From assembly GCF_000956505.1 (NCBI RefSeq), contig NZ_JYIX01000039.1:1-64000 (forward strand): a stretch of DNA of 64,000 nt, given 5' to 3'. Position numbers and translations under genes: made by a program. The DNA is from Microbacterium azadirachtae (GTDB lineage: Bacteria > Actinomycetota > Actinomycetes > Actinomycetales > Microbacteriaceae). The notes below the pieces were generated by a model that was given only the letters and a program-made list of their open reading frames with translations, did not search any database and had not been told where the DNA came from. Below, piece after piece: positions 35,807-44,482 of this stretch (position 1 is the stretch's first letter; each line of letters opens with the position of its first letter).

Positions 35807-36041
35807 CGCAGCACGCTCGCTTTCTGCCCGTCGTGGCGTCGAGGGATCCGCCATGGAAAGTGGGGATCCGGTCTGGTGGGGGACCTTCGTTGCTGCGATG
35901 CTAGGCGGCGCGATATATCCGTTGAAGGGCCTTCGGCGCTTCTTTGGATAACCTTGCGGAAGCGTTGAGCGACCCGGCCGGGCCGGGCCCCGCCGATGCA
36001 TCCCGCATCAGGTTCCGCGCCGCGCAGGAGAGAGGATCGGC

Positions 36042-37637
36042 ATGTCCCGCAGGGCGTCGATCTGGCGTTGGCAGCTCATCTTCGTCAGCACCACGGTCGC
36101 GATCGCTGTGCTCGTGGCAGCCCTCAAGCCGACCATCTTCGCCACGCCGCTCTTCACCGCCGGGCTCGCGCTGTCGGTGCTGACCACGGCCGTGGTGCTG
36201 GTGCTGCCGTGGGACCGCATTCCGCCCGCGGGAATCCTCGCGGTCCCGATGATCGACATCTGCGCGATCGGCCTCACGACGCAGGCGCCCGACATCCGGC
36301 TCGGGTTCCTCTGGGTGATTCCCATCACGTGGATCGCCACCTACTACTCGATGATCGCGGTGTTCGGCGGCATCGCCCTCATCACGGCGTTCCTGTTCAC
36401 CGTCGCGAACCAGACCGGACTGATCTCGGATGTCGTGCTGCGCGTGCTCATCACGGCGTTCGGACTCGGGTTCCTCGGCACCACCATCCGGATCGGCGTG
36501 CGCCGCTCGCGTGCGTCCCGCCGTCTGCTGCGGCGCCGATCCGAGCAGATCGACCGCGTGGCGCGGCGGGCCGAGACGCACGAGCGCAGGGTCACCCAGA
36601 TCATCGACGCGCTGGACACGGCGCTCGCCGCGGTCGGCGAGGACGGCGCGATCCTGAAGGCGAACGACGCGTACCGGCGGCTGTACGGCCTGGACGCCGA
36701 CGGGCTCGCGCTGCCCGCGCTCGCGGTGGAGTACGACGACCGGGAGGGAGAGTCGATCCCGGTCGAGGGAACCGTGCTGGCCAGGGCCGCGCGCGGCGAG
36801 CACCTCGCGGGCGAGCGGGTGTGGCTCTACGGCGCCGACGGCGAGTGGCGGGCGCTCGAGGTCGACGCGCAGCCGATCGCGAGCGACGCCGATCAGGGCG
36901 CGGTCATGCTGGTCAAGATCGACGACGTCACGGCCCGGCTCGCCGCGGCCGAGGAGCGCCGGCTGATGTCGGCGATCCTCACGCACGAGCTGCGCAACCC
37001 GCTCACCGCGATCGTCGGGCACGTCGACCTGCTGCTCGAGCGCGACGATCTGCCGGCCCGCGCCGCCGACCAGCTGGGCGTCGTCGCGGGCGCCGCCGAA
37101 CGCATGCAGGATCTGGTCACGACGGCCCTGGACGTGTCCCGGCCCCGCCCGCGCGTGCTGTCGGAGCCTGTCGACCTGCACGCCCTGGTGCAGGCGTCGG
37201 TGTCCTCGTTCCTGCCCACGGCGACGGCGAACCGGCTGCGGGTCGACCTGGCGGGGGAGACGACGCTGCTCATCTACGGGGACGCGTTCCGCCTGCGGCA
37301 GGTGATCGACAACCTGCTCAGCAACGCCGTCAAGTACACCGCCGCCGGCGGATCCATCCTCATCTCGCTCGGCGTCGCCGACGACGCCAGGGCGGAGGTC
37401 GTCGTGGAGGACACCGGAACCGGCATGGCGCCCGCCGACGTGGAGCAGCTCTTCCAGCCGTACTTCCGCGGCGAGCGGGCCGAGCGCAGCGGCGTGCCGG
37501 GGACCGGCCTCGGCCTCGTGGCGGTGCGGGACATCGTGACCGCCCATCACGGCGACATCGACGTCAGCAGCAGGCTCGGCGAAGGCACGCGCATGCGCGT
37601 CCTCCTGCCGCGGCGCCCGGAGAGGAACGACGCATGA
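36042..37637 (+). CDS. Sensor histidine kinase with PAS domain
   Basis: 531 residues. Five or more N-terminal helices (to about 160) with little outside loop, then a PAS domain (~185-300: RRVTQIIDALDTALAAVGED, ILKANDAYRRLYGL), then the kinase core. The H-box ILTHELRNPLTAIVG holds the phospho-histidine, with N-box VIDNLLSNAVKYT, G1 VEDTGTGMA and G2 GTGLGLVAV. All catalytic motifs are intact. An AGGAGAGAGG site precedes ATG 36042. The next gene, a membrane protein with a degenerate GGDEF domain, starts inside its stop codon, suggesting a joint sensory unit. Signal unknown. Confidence 0.9.
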   Translation: MSRRASIWRWQLIFVSTTVAIAVLVAALKPTIFATPLFTAGLALSVLTTAVVLVLPWDRIPPAGILAVPMIDICAIGLTTQAPDIRLGFLWVIPITWIATYYSMIAVFGGIALITAFLFTVANQTGLISDVVLRVLITAFGLGFLGTTIRIGVRRSRASRRLLRRRSEQIDRVARRAETHERRVTQIIDALDTALAAVGEDGAILKANDAYRRLYGLDADGLALPALAVEYDDREGESIPVEGTVLARAARGEHLAGERVWLYGADGEWRALEVDAQPIASDADQGAVMLVKIDDVTARLAAAEERRLMSAILTHELRNPLTAIVGHVDLLLERDDLPARAADQLGVVAGAAERMQDLVTTALDVSRPRPRVLSEPVDLHALVQASVSSFLPTATANRLRVDLAGETTLLIYGDAFRLRQVIDNLLSNAVKYTAAGGSILISLGVADDARAEVVVEDTGTGMAPADVEQLFQPYFRGERAERSGVPGTGLGLVAVRDIVTAHHGDIDVSSRLGEGTRMRVLLPRRPERNDA

Positions 37638-38788
37638 CCCCGCTCACCGCCCCCGTGGGCATCACCGTGAACACGTCCGTGACGCTCGTCGCGCTGGTGA
37701 CCCTGTCCGCCGCGCTGGTGTTCGGTCTGGCGCTCATGCCGCGCCCCAGCAGGGCGACCATCACGTGGTCGGTCGGGTTCGGCGTCGCGATGCTCGCGAC
37801 CTACGTGTGGGTGGCCGCGAACCAGTTCGACAGCGCCCCGCTGCGTGCGCTGTCGTCGGGCCTGATCGTGAGCTTCGAACCGCTACTGTGGCTCGGCATC
37901 CGCTACTACGCCGGGAAGCGCCCGCTCTGGCCCGCCGCGGTGGCGTTCGTCGTGATCGGTCCTGCGCTGCTCACGGCGTCCAGCACCTCCGACGCATATC
38001 CGACCGTGTTCCGCATCGTGTTCTCCGCTGCCGCCGTGTTCGCAGGGCTCTCCGCGTGGGAGCTGTTCCGGCTGCGGATCAGCGCGCGGGACGTCGTGCT
38101 GCCGCTGGCGCTGATCTCGTCCGCGTTCGTCGTGGTCGCCGCGTTCGGCATCGTCGCCGGCCTCACGGGCGTCGGATCCGCTCCCGGCGATGAGCTGCGC
38201 ATGCTCCGCGACATCAACGGCGTCGGCATCCTGCTGACCAGTCAGTGCGCCGCCATCACGATCGTGCTGCTCGCCCGCGGCGAGGTGCTGCTGCGCGGCG
38301 GAGGCAGGGGAGGCCGGCCCGAGGGCGACGGCACGGCGCTGCGGGCGCGTCTCGCCCGCGCACAGCGCGCGCAGGATCCGTCCTGGTCGCTGCTGGACAT
38401 CCGGCTGGACGACCCCACCGACCTGCAGGAGGCCTCCGGCACCGCTGCATTCGCCAGCATCGTTGACGCGTTCCACGCACACGTGCTCGACGCGCTGCCC
38501 GTGACGGCCGACGTCGAGCGGGTCTCCGACGTGCAGGCGCTGGCCCTTCTGCCCGGTTCAGAGGAGGCCGTGCGCCGCGAGCTGCGCGTCCTGCTGCAGC
38601 AGGTCTCGACGATCGAGGACTCCGGCCCCCGCGCCTCTGTGCGCGTGTCGGCGAGCGTCGGCTGGGCGGGAGCTGCGGCCGCGGACTACGACCTCGACGG
38701 GCTGTCGGCCGCCGCCGCCGACGCCGCGACCCTCGCCCAGGACCGCGGCGGCGATCGCTGGGAGCGGGCAGGGGCGTTGGCCCGCTGA
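37634..38788 (+). CDS. Membrane protein with degenerate GGDEF-like domain
   Basis: 384 residues. Seven hydrophobic helices in the first ~220 residues, then a cytoplasmic domain. That domain has the outline of a diguanylate cyclase fold: LLDIRLDDPTD in place of the first metal-binding DxD strand, ERVSDVQALALLPGS where GGDEF should be, and VSASVGWA matching the late SxGxA strand. The signature loop and metal ligands are not recognisable, so cyclase activity is unlikely; a regulatory or nucleotide-binding role is more plausible. ATGA overlap with the kinase gene (37634-37637) links it to that pathway. Confidence 0.75.
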   Translation: MTPLTAPVGITVNTSVTLVALVTLSAALVFGLALMPRPSRATITWSVGFGVAMLATYVWVAANQFDSAPLRALSSGLIVSFEPLLWLGIRYYAGKRPLWPAAVAFVVIGPALLTASSTSDAYPTVFRIVFSAAAVFAGLSAWELFRLRISARDVVLPLALISSAFVVVAAFGIVAGLTGVGSAPGDELRMLRDINGVGILLTSQCAAITIVLLARGEVLLRGGGRGGRPEGDGTALRARLARAQRAQDPSWSLLDIRLDDPTDLQEASGTAAFASIVDAFHAHVLDALPVTADVERVSDVQALALLPGSEEAVRRELRVLLQQVSTIEDSGPRASVRVSASVGWAGAAAADYDLDGLSAAAADAATLAQDRGGDRWERAGALAR

Positions 38789-38842
38789 CCCGCGGGATCC
38801 GCGGCGGGCCGCGCGCAGGGACCGGTCGAGGACGGCGGCGGC

Positions 38843-38848
38843 TAACCT
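38843..38848 (+). promoter_or_regulatory. -10 box of leaderless tsaB operon transcript
   Basis: TAACCT is followed by GGAGGG and then GTG 38855, six bases away. The GGAGGG is too close to serve as a normal ribosome-binding site. Confidence 0.5.
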
Positions 38849-38854
38849 GGAGGG

Positions 38855-39505
38855 GTGATTCTCGGCGTGGACACCTCACTCGGCTCGGCCGTCGGCTTGA
38901 TCGGCCGGGACGGACGCACCCTCGCCGACGTGTCGCAGACGGGTCGCCTCGGACACGCGGAGGCGATCGGCTCCCTGCTGGAGCAGGTCCTGGCCGCTGC
39001 GCCGTCCCCCGAGTCCGATGACGAGCCGGATCCGGATCCGCTCACGCATGTCGCGGCCGGCATGGGGCCAGGCCCGTTCACGGGACTGCGGATCGGCATC
39101 GCCGCCGCGCGCGCGTTCGCCCTCGGCCGCGGGGTCCCCGTCATCGCCGTGCCGAGCCACCATGCCGCGGCACTCGAGGTCATCGAGACCGACGCCCCCG
39201 CCGAGCCGTTCGCGATCCTCACCGACGCCCGCCGCCGCGAGACCGCGGTGACCGTGTACGAGGGCATCGACGTCGACGGCATCCCGCACGCGGTGGTCGA
39301 CACGGTGCTCGTGCCGCAGGCCGACGTCGACCGCAAGCTCGGCGCGCTGCGCCGCATCGAGGTCACCGCGATCTCGGGCGCCGCCGTCGCGCGCATCGCC
39401 CGCCGCGCCGTCGCAGCCGGTCGCACCCTCACCGGATCCGAGCCGCTCTACCTGCGCCCTCCGGACGCGCGCGTCCCGTCGGCGCCCAAGAAGGTCGGGC
39501 CGTGA
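38855..39505 (+). CDS. tsaB: tRNA t6A37 complex scaffold subunit TsaB
   Basis: 216 residues with the ASKHA-type start MILGVDTSLGSAVGLIG and the GMGPGPFTGLRIGIAAARA motif of TsaB/YeaZ. It binds TsaD and TsaE and is needed for threonylcarbamoyl transfer to tRNA. An acidic insert (SPESDDEPDPDP) interrupts the N-terminal half. First gene of tsaB-rimI-tsaD, each overlapping the next; GTG 38855 and the adjacent TAACCT box point to a leaderless transcript. Confidence 0.95.
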   Translation: MILGVDTSLGSAVGLIGRDGRTLADVSQTGRLGHAEAIGSLLEQVLAAAPSPESDDEPDPDPLTHVAAGMGPGPFTGLRIGIAAARAFALGRGVPVIAVPSHHAAALEVIETDAPAEPFAILTDARRRETAVTVYEGIDVDGIPHAVVDTVLVPQADVDRKLGALRRIEVTAISGAAVARIARRAVAAGRTLTGSEPLYLRPPDARVPSAPKKVGP

Positions 39506-40113
39506 TCCGCGCGGCGACCGCCGCCGACCTCGACGCGATCATGCTCATCGAACGGCGCTCGTTCCCGACCGACGCGTGGAGCGCGGAGCTGATGGCGGCC
39601 GAGCTCTCGAGCCCGCACGGCCGCTACCTCGTCGACGTGGAGCCGGCGACAGGTTCCTCGGCGCAGGGTGCGGGCGAGGTCGTCGTCGGCTACGGAGGCG
39701 TGCGCGCGCTGCGCGGATCCGCCGACAGCGACATCCAGACCATCGCGCTCGATGCCGCGCATCGCGGATCCGGCCGCGGCAGGGCGCTGCTGCGCGCGTT
39801 GCTCGCCGAGGCCGCAGCGCGCGGCGCCCACGAGGTGTTCCTCGAGGTGCGCGCGGACAACCCGGTGGCCCAGAGGCTGTACCTCTCGGAGGGGTTCGCC
39901 GAGATCGGACGCCGCGCCGGCTACTACCAGCCCGATGACGTGGACGCCGTGATCATGAGGCTCGACCTCCGCGCGTGGACGTCCCAGGGCCCTGCGTCGG
40001 CGGACGCGAACGTGCAAGACGGCAGGACGAATGCCGGTTCTGAGGGCGATCCGGCCGGATCCGTCCTGCAGAATGACAGGAATCCTGCAGACGTGAAGGG
40101 ATCCGATGACTGA
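39502..40113 (+). CDS. rimI: Ribosomal-protein-alanine N-acetyltransferase with C-terminal extension
   Basis: 203 residues; RimI is usually 145-160. The GNAT fold is clear: [40 protein letters not shown] (the acetyl-CoA pyrophosphate loop [10 protein letters not shown]) and [21 protein letters not shown]. RimI acetylates N-terminal alanine of ribosomal protein S18. Residues after about 155 ([15 protein letters not shown] onward) are low in complexity and not GNAT; the underlying DNA contains repeated CCTGCAGA-like words. It overlaps tsaB by four bases and tsaD by eight, an order common in actinobacteria. Confidence 0.9.
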   Translation: MIRAATAADLDAIMLIERRSFPTDAWSAELMAAELSSPHGRYLVDVEPATGSSAQGAGEVVVGYGGVRALRGSADSDIQTIALDAAHRGSGRGRALLRALLAEAAARGAHEVFLEVRADNPVAQRLYLSEGFAEIGRRAGYYQPDDVDAVIMRLDLRAWTSQGPASADANVQDGRTNAGSEGDPAGSVLQNDRNPADVKGSDD

Positions 40114-41215
40114 CCAGCCTCTCGTGCTCGGGATCGAGACGAGCTGCGACGAGACCGGGATCGGGATCGTCCGCGGGCGCACCCTGCTGTCCAACACGAT
40201 CGCGTCGAGCATGGACGAGCACGCGCGCTACGGCGGCGTGGTGCCGGAGGTCGCCGCCCGTGCGCACCTGGAGGAGATGCAGCCGGCCATCGAGCGGGCG
40301 CTCGCCGAGGCGCAGGTGCGGCTCGAGGATCTCGACGCCGTCGCCGTGACGAGCGGGCCGGGCCTCGCGGGGGCGCTCATGGTCGGCATCGGCGCCGCGA
40401 AGGGGCTGGCGGTGTCGCTCGGCAAGCCCCTGTACGCCGTGAACCACCTCGTCGGGCATATCGCGGCCGACATCCTCACGCCCGATTCCGTGCCTCTGGA
40501 GTACCCCACGATCGCGCTGCTCGTCTCCGGCGGGCACACCTCGCTGCTGCACGTGCGCGACCTCACGACCGACGTCGAGCTGCTCGGCGAGACGGTCGAC
40601 GACGCCGCCGGAGAAGCCTTCGACAAGGTCGCCCGGATTCTGGGTCTGCCCTATCCCGGCGGACCGGAGATCGACAGGGCCGCCGTGGGCGGCGATCCGG
40701 CGGCGATCCGCTTCCCGCGCGGGTTGTCCCGTGCATCTGATCTGGAGAAGCACCGCTACGATTTCTCCTTCTCCGGGCTGAAGACCGCCGTCGCCCGCTG
40801 GATCGAGCGCGAGCAGGCCGCGGGCTCCGAGATCCCCGTGGCGGACGTCGCGGCGAGCTTCCGCGAGGCCGTGGTCGACGTGCTCGTGACCAAGGCGCTC
40901 GCCGCCTGCGCCGACCGGGGCGTTCCCCGGCTGCTGCTCGGCGGTGGCGTGATCGCGAACCGCCGACTGCGCGAGGTCGCGCTCGCCCGCGCCGCCGAGG
41001 TCGGGGCCACGGTGCGGATCCCGCCGCTGTCGCTGTGCACCGACAACGGCGCGATGATCGCGGGGCTCGCGGCCGAGCTCATCGCTTCCGGTCGGCAGCC
41101 CTCCACACTCGCGTTCGGCGCCGACTCGACGCTGCCGGTGACCGAGATCCAGGTCGCCGAGGACCGGGCCTCCGCGGAGGACGCCCCCGTCCGCGCCGGC
41201 CTCGAGGTCGGATGA
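40106..41215 (+). CDS. tsaD: tRNA N6-adenosine threonylcarbamoyltransferase
   Basis: 369 residues. Transfers threonylcarbamoyl from the adenylate to A37 of tRNA, together with TsaB and TsaE. The metal ligands His114 and His118 are in [25 protein letters not shown] is the N-terminal phosphate loop and [16 protein letters not shown] and [19 protein letters not shown] are family signatures. ATG 40106 lies inside the rimI tail. The stop overlaps the next gene (ATGA at 41212-41215). Confidence 0.97.
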   Translation: MTDQPLVLGIETSCDETGIGIVRGRTLLSNTIASSMDEHARYGGVVPEVAARAHLEEMQPAIERALAEAQVRLEDLDAVAVTSGPGLAGALMVGIGAAKGLAVSLGKPLYAVNHLVGHIAADILTPDSVPLEYPTIALLVSGGHTSLLHVRDLTTDVELLGETVDDAAGEAFDKVARILGLPYPGGPEIDRAAVGGDPAAIRFPRGLSRASDLEKHRYDFSFSGLKTAVARWIEREQAAGSEIPVADVAASFREAVVDVLVTKALAACADRGVPRLLLGGGVIANRRLREVALARAAEVGATVRIPPLSLCTDNGAMIAGLAAELIASGRQPSTLAFGADSTLPVTEIQVAEDRASAEDAPVRAGLEVG

Positions 41216-41655
41216 TGTCGACCGAGGACGGGAAGGACCCGAAGCGCTACACGCGGCTGCCGACGGCGCCCGTGCCCGTGGGCATGGAGAGCGGCCCGCA
41301 GTTGGACGGCGGGCTGGAGCCCGAGGATCTGGAACTCGACCGCGATGGCGCGGCGGTGGCCCATGAGGAGTGGCACCCCACGGACGGCACCGAGGCCCCG
41401 GTGCGTGCCTCCGCCGAACCCCGGCTCGCGCCGTGGGCGCTGCTGTCGGCGATCGTCGCCCTGTTCGCCTCGTTGTTCGTCGGCTGGGGGATCCCGGTCG
41501 CGATCGTCTCCGTGATCGCCGCGATCATGTCGCTGCGGCGGTCGGGGGAGAGTCGCGCGGTCGCCGTCTGGGCGCTCGCGCTCGGGATCGTGGCGACGCT
41601 CTACAGTGCAGGGTGGCTCGTCTGGGCGGGATACCGGTTCGGCTGGTTCGGGTAG
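41212..41655 (+). CDS. Small two-helix membrane protein (DUF4190-like)
   Basis: 147 residues. An acidic, disordered N-terminal ~65 residues precedes two hydrophobic helices ([20 protein letters not shown] and [22 protein letters not shown]) joined by [13 protein letters not shown], the spacing seen in DUF4190 proteins. No enzyme motif. It begins with ATGATG at 41212, overlapping the tsaD stop, so it is co-transcribed with the t6A genes, though a shared function is not implied. Confidence 0.72.
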   Translation: MMSTEDGKDPKRYTRLPTAPVPVGMESGPQLDGGLEPEDLELDRDGAAVAHEEWHPTDGTEAPVRASAEPRLAPWALLSAIVALFASLFVGWGIPVAIVSVIAAIMSLRRSGESRAVAVWALALGIVATLYSAGWLVWAGYRFGWFG

Positions 41656-41659
41656 CGGC

Positions 41660-42880
41660 ATGACGGATCCGGGGCACGGTGAAGAGCGGCGCGAACTGGA
41701 GCGCCGTGCCTTCGGGAAGGACGGATCCGGACTGAGCGAGGCCGAGGCCGCGCGCCTGTCGGAGCTGCGCCACGAGGACGCCGCCCGACGCGATCCGATC
41801 CCTGAGCCAGGCGCGAGCCTCGAAGCGGCGACCCCGTTGCCCGGGTCGCTCGCCCCGATCCCCGGGCCCGCCCTGATCCCCGGGGCTCTCGACGGGACCC
41901 GGCCCATGACGCCCGCCGTCGCCGTCGCAGCCTCGACGCCCGGACTCGCCCCGTCCGCCGTCGCCGACTCGGCCTCCGAGGGGCCGGCGATTCCCGCGAA
42001 GACACCGCGCCCGCCGATCGGCCGCCTCCGTGCCGAGGTCTCGGCCTGGCTCGCGACCGGTCGCTGGAAGCGCCCGCGCTACCTCATCGGCGGCCTGATC
42101 GCTCTGCTCCTGGTCGGAGTCCTGATCGGCGTCGCGATCCCGCGACCTCCGGATGTCGGACTCGCGCTGCGGGCGGGCGAAGGCGAACGACGGGACAAGG
42201 TCGCGGAGCGCGCCGACTTCGACCCCGGATCCCTCGCCCTGCTGGCCCGCTCCGACCACGCGCTGCTCTGGTACGCGACGCAGTCCCGCGGTGACCTCCT
42301 CTGCGCGATCATCGACGTCAAGGGGTCCCCGCCGCAGCACAACTGCCTGCCGCGACGAGCGATTCGCGAGCAACCGCTCGATGTGGTGAGCCAGAGCAAG
42401 CCCGGTGCGGACGGCAACGTGGCCGGCGATCAGGGCGCCGTCACGCTGAGCGGGACGGGGGCGCCCATGGGGTCTCTCCAGCACTGGTCCTTCGCGGCGA
42501 ATCCCGACCCGGGGCTGAGCCCCGAGGAGACCGCGATCTGGAAGCGCGTCACGTCCGAGAACGGATTCAAGGCGACGATGATCGCCGGGCGCATGAGCGG
42601 GATCCCGATCTGGGTCGGCTATCGGGACCAGGGCGATCTCTGTCTCATCGTCGAGGACGGGCAGACCTACAAGGACTGCGGACAGCAGTCCGGAGTCGCT
42701 TCACCGTCCCGCTTCGGGACGGATGAGCTTCCGCCCACCCTCGTCCTGGATCTGCCGGCGACCGACCAGCACGTCGCCTACCGGCTCGAGTACTGGACCG
42801 GATTCTCGTCGTACCTGGTGGTCACCGCGAACCCGGATCCGCAGCCGACGCCGCCGTTCGGCCTCAAGCCCGCGGCCTGA
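41660..42880 (+). CDS. Single-pass membrane protein of unknown function
   Basis: 406 residues. The first ~135 residues are charged and Pro/Ala-rich and should be cytoplasmic. One helix (YLIGGLIALLLVGVLIGVAI, about 141-160) is followed by a ~240-residue extracytoplasmic domain with tryptophans and paired cysteines (GDLLCAIID ... HNCLP; GDLCLIVEDGQTYKDCG). The two cysteine-bearing stretches are similar and suggest an internal duplication. The family was not recognised. It starts five bases after the preceding gene and is probably the last gene of the tsaB operon. Confidence 0.7.
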   Translation: MTDPGHGEERRELERRAFGKDGSGLSEAEAARLSELRHEDAARRDPIPEPGASLEAATPLPGSLAPIPGPALIPGALDGTRPMTPAVAVAASTPGLAPSAVADSASEGPAIPAKTPRPPIGRLRAEVSAWLATGRWKRPRYLIGGLIALLLVGVLIGVAIPRPPDVGLALRAGEGERRDKVAERADFDPGSLALLARSDHALLWYATQSRGDLLCAIIDVKGSPPQHNCLPRRAIREQPLDVVSQSKPGADGNVAGDQGAVTLSGTGAPMGSLQHWSFAANPDPGLSPEETAIWKRVTSENGFKATMIAGRMSGIPIWVGYRDQGDLCLIVEDGQTYKDCGQQSGVASPSRFGTDELPPTLVLDLPATDQHVAYRLEYWTGFSSYLVVTANPDPQPTPPFGLKPAA

Positions 42881-42886
42881 ACGCTC

Positions 42887-44095
42887 TCAGAGCCGGTCCG
42901 CCAGGATCGCGTGCCGCTTGTCGCCCGCGCGCACGAGGATCAGGGTCGCCTCGGCCGATCCGCGCAGGGTCAGCTTCTTGCGGAACGCGGCCGGATCCAC
43001 GTCCACGCCGCGCTTCTTGATCTCCAGGCGGCCGATCCCGGCCTTCTTCAGCGCCGCCGAGATCGCCTTCTGGTTCATCGGCAGCACCTCGCGTACGCGG
43101 AAAGAGACGGCGAACGGGCTGTCGGCGGGGGAGTCTGACGTCAGGTAGGCGATGTGCGGATCCAGCATGCCGGCGTCCAGCCGGCGGGCGAGGTCGCCGA
43201 TCAGCCGGGCGCGGATCACGGCGCCGTCGGGCTCGTGCACGTAGGCGCCGAGCTCGCGCACCTCGGCATCGTCGGTGTCGGCGGGCGCGGTCAGCTCGTG
43301 CGCCCTGTCGCCGCGGATCACGAGCGCCGCACGCCGCACGCCCTCGCGCGCGAGGACGCCCGACCACAGCACGAGCTCGACCACGTCGCCGTCGGCGCTC
43401 ACCCACTGCGCCTCGACGTCGGCGGGGATCGCGTCGCGGTCGTGCGCGGGGCCGAGCTTGATGCCGGTGGGGATCCGCTCCGCATGCGCGAACGCCCAGT
43501 CCAGCGAGGGGGAGTAGTCGTCGGCGGCGACGCGGCGGGTCTCGGAATGCCCCGCCGTGCGCCGGGCCGGATCCAGCCACACAGCCGCCGTCTCGGAATC
43601 CGAGGCCGTCGAAGGGGCGGGCGCGTGGTCCTCCGCGAACCCGTGCCGCACCTCGGCATCGGATCCGAACGGGGCGAGGTTGTAGGCCGCCAGTGCCGCT
43701 GTCACTTCGTCGGCGTCGACCGCCGTCACCCCGAGGCCTGCGCCGGCGAAGGCGAGCGCGTCGCCGCCGATCCCGCAGCCGAGGTCCGACACGTGCGCGA
43801 TCCCTGCCGCGCGCATCCGGCCGGCATGCCTTGCGGCGACACCGAGCCGCGTGGCCTGCTCGAGGCCGGCACGGGTGAAGAGCATCCGGTCCGCGAACTC
43901 CCCGAACTTCGCGGTCGCCCTGGTGCGCAGCCGTGCCTGGCCGACCACGGCCGAGACGAACTCGGGGGAGTGCCCCTCGGCGCGCAGCCGCATGACCGCG
44001 CGGGCGGCGGCATCCGTGGACGCGATGGGCCCGAGGGCGTCGAGCATCCGCAGCGCCTCGGGCGTCAGCAGCGTTCGCAGTTCGCTCATATCCAC
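42887..44095 (-). CDS. Class I SAM-dependent methyltransferase (THUMP-like domain protein)
   Basis: 402 residues. The SAM-binding loop is VSDLGCGIGGDALAFAGAG (motif I) and VTAVDADEVTAALAAYN holds the acidic ribose-binding residue; AAVWLDPARRTAG is a DPPR-like catalytic motif near the middle, as in actinobacterial proteins annotated as class I methyltransferases with a C-terminal THUMP-like domain. The C-terminus (MNQKAISAALKKAGIGRLEIKKRG) is basic, suggesting RNA binding. TAGCCT at 44103-44108 ends seven bases before GTG 44095, favouring this over ATG 44089. It converges on the tsaB operon. Substrate not determined. Confidence 0.8.
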   Translation of the reverse strand: MDMSELRTLLTPEALRMLDALGPIASTDAAARAVMRLRAEGHSPEFVSAVVGQARLRTRATAKFGEFADRMLFTRAGLEQATRLGVAARHAGRMRAAGIAHVSDLGCGIGGDALAFAGAGLGVTAVDADEVTAALAAYNLAPFGSDAEVRHGFAEDHAPAPSTASDSETAAVWLDPARRTAGHSETRRVAADDYSPSLDWAFAHAERIPTGIKLGPAHDRDAIPADVEAQWVSADGDVVELVLWSGVLAREGVRRAALVIRGDRAHELTAPADTDDAEVRELGAYVHEPDGAVIRARLIGDLARRLDAGMLDPHIAYLTSDSPADSPFAVSFRVREVLPMNQKAISAALKKAGIGRLEIKKRGVDVDPAAFRKKLTLRGSAEATLILVRAGDKRHAILADRL

Positions 44096-44165
44096 GCGGT
44101 CCAGGCTATCGACGTCGTGGCTCGGCCCGGCACCTGCCGCGAGTGCGTGGGCTCTCGAATGCACG

Positions 44166-44234
44166 GGATCCTGCCGAGCGCACCGGATCTTCGCGTCAAC
44201 AACCCGTGCCCTCGGCAGCACTCCGTGCACTCGG
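44166..44234. repeat. Intergenic repeat, family 1 (copy B1)
   Basis: Matches the minus strand of 31056-31124 over nearly its whole length: GGATCCTGCCGAG, then CGTCAACAACCCGTGC, then CGTGCACTCGG. It lies in the 387-base non-coding stretch between the methyltransferase and groES. Confidence 0.7.
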
Positions 44235-44267
44235 GGGGTCAGAACGGGAACCTGCCGCGAGTGCACG

Positions 44268-44335
44268 GGATCCTGCCGAGCGCATCGGATCCCCGCGCGA
44301 ACAACCCGTGCGCTCGGTGACAACCCGTGCGCTCG
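44268..44335. repeat. Intergenic repeat, family 1 (copy B2)
   Basis: A second, less exact copy about 100 bases after B1: GGATCCTGCCGAGCGCA followed by AACAACCCGTGCGCTCGGTG and a further CAACCCGTGCGCTCG. Copies B1 and B2 are in direct orientation. Confidence 0.65.
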
Positions 44336-44378
44336 CAGGGCGGGTCGGCGACAACCCGGGCGATCGGTGGCGCACGGG

Positions 44379-44405
44379 CTGGCACTCTGATTGCGGGAGT
44401 GCCAG
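44379..44405 (+). promoter_or_regulatory. CIRCE-like operator 1 of groES
   Basis: CTGGCACTC-N9-GAGTGCCAG is a perfect inverted repeat with the 9-base spacing of the HrcA operator. A -35-like TTGCGG (44391-44396) lies inside it and TAGACT (44415-44420) follows after 18 bases. Confidence 0.9.
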
Positions 44406-44424
44406 CGATGTGCCTAGACTGTGG

Positions 44425-44451
44425 TTAGCACTCTCAGGCTGAGGGTGCTAA
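44425..44451 (+). promoter_or_regulatory. CIRCE operator 2 of groES
   Basis: TTAGCACTC-N9-GGGTGCTAA matches the CIRCE consensus with one arm mismatch. It lies at the expected transcription start, 31 bases before the groES start codon, so HrcA should block initiation. Confidence 0.93.
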
Positions 44452-44482
44452 TCAGTCTTGAACCGTCAGAAAGAGGTAGACC

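Noticed and set aside
44089..44482. CRISPR array, suggested by repeated blocks
   Set aside because: Only two imperfect copies, no regular spacers and no cas genes; the copies match a third repeat 13 kb away, so it is a dispersed element.
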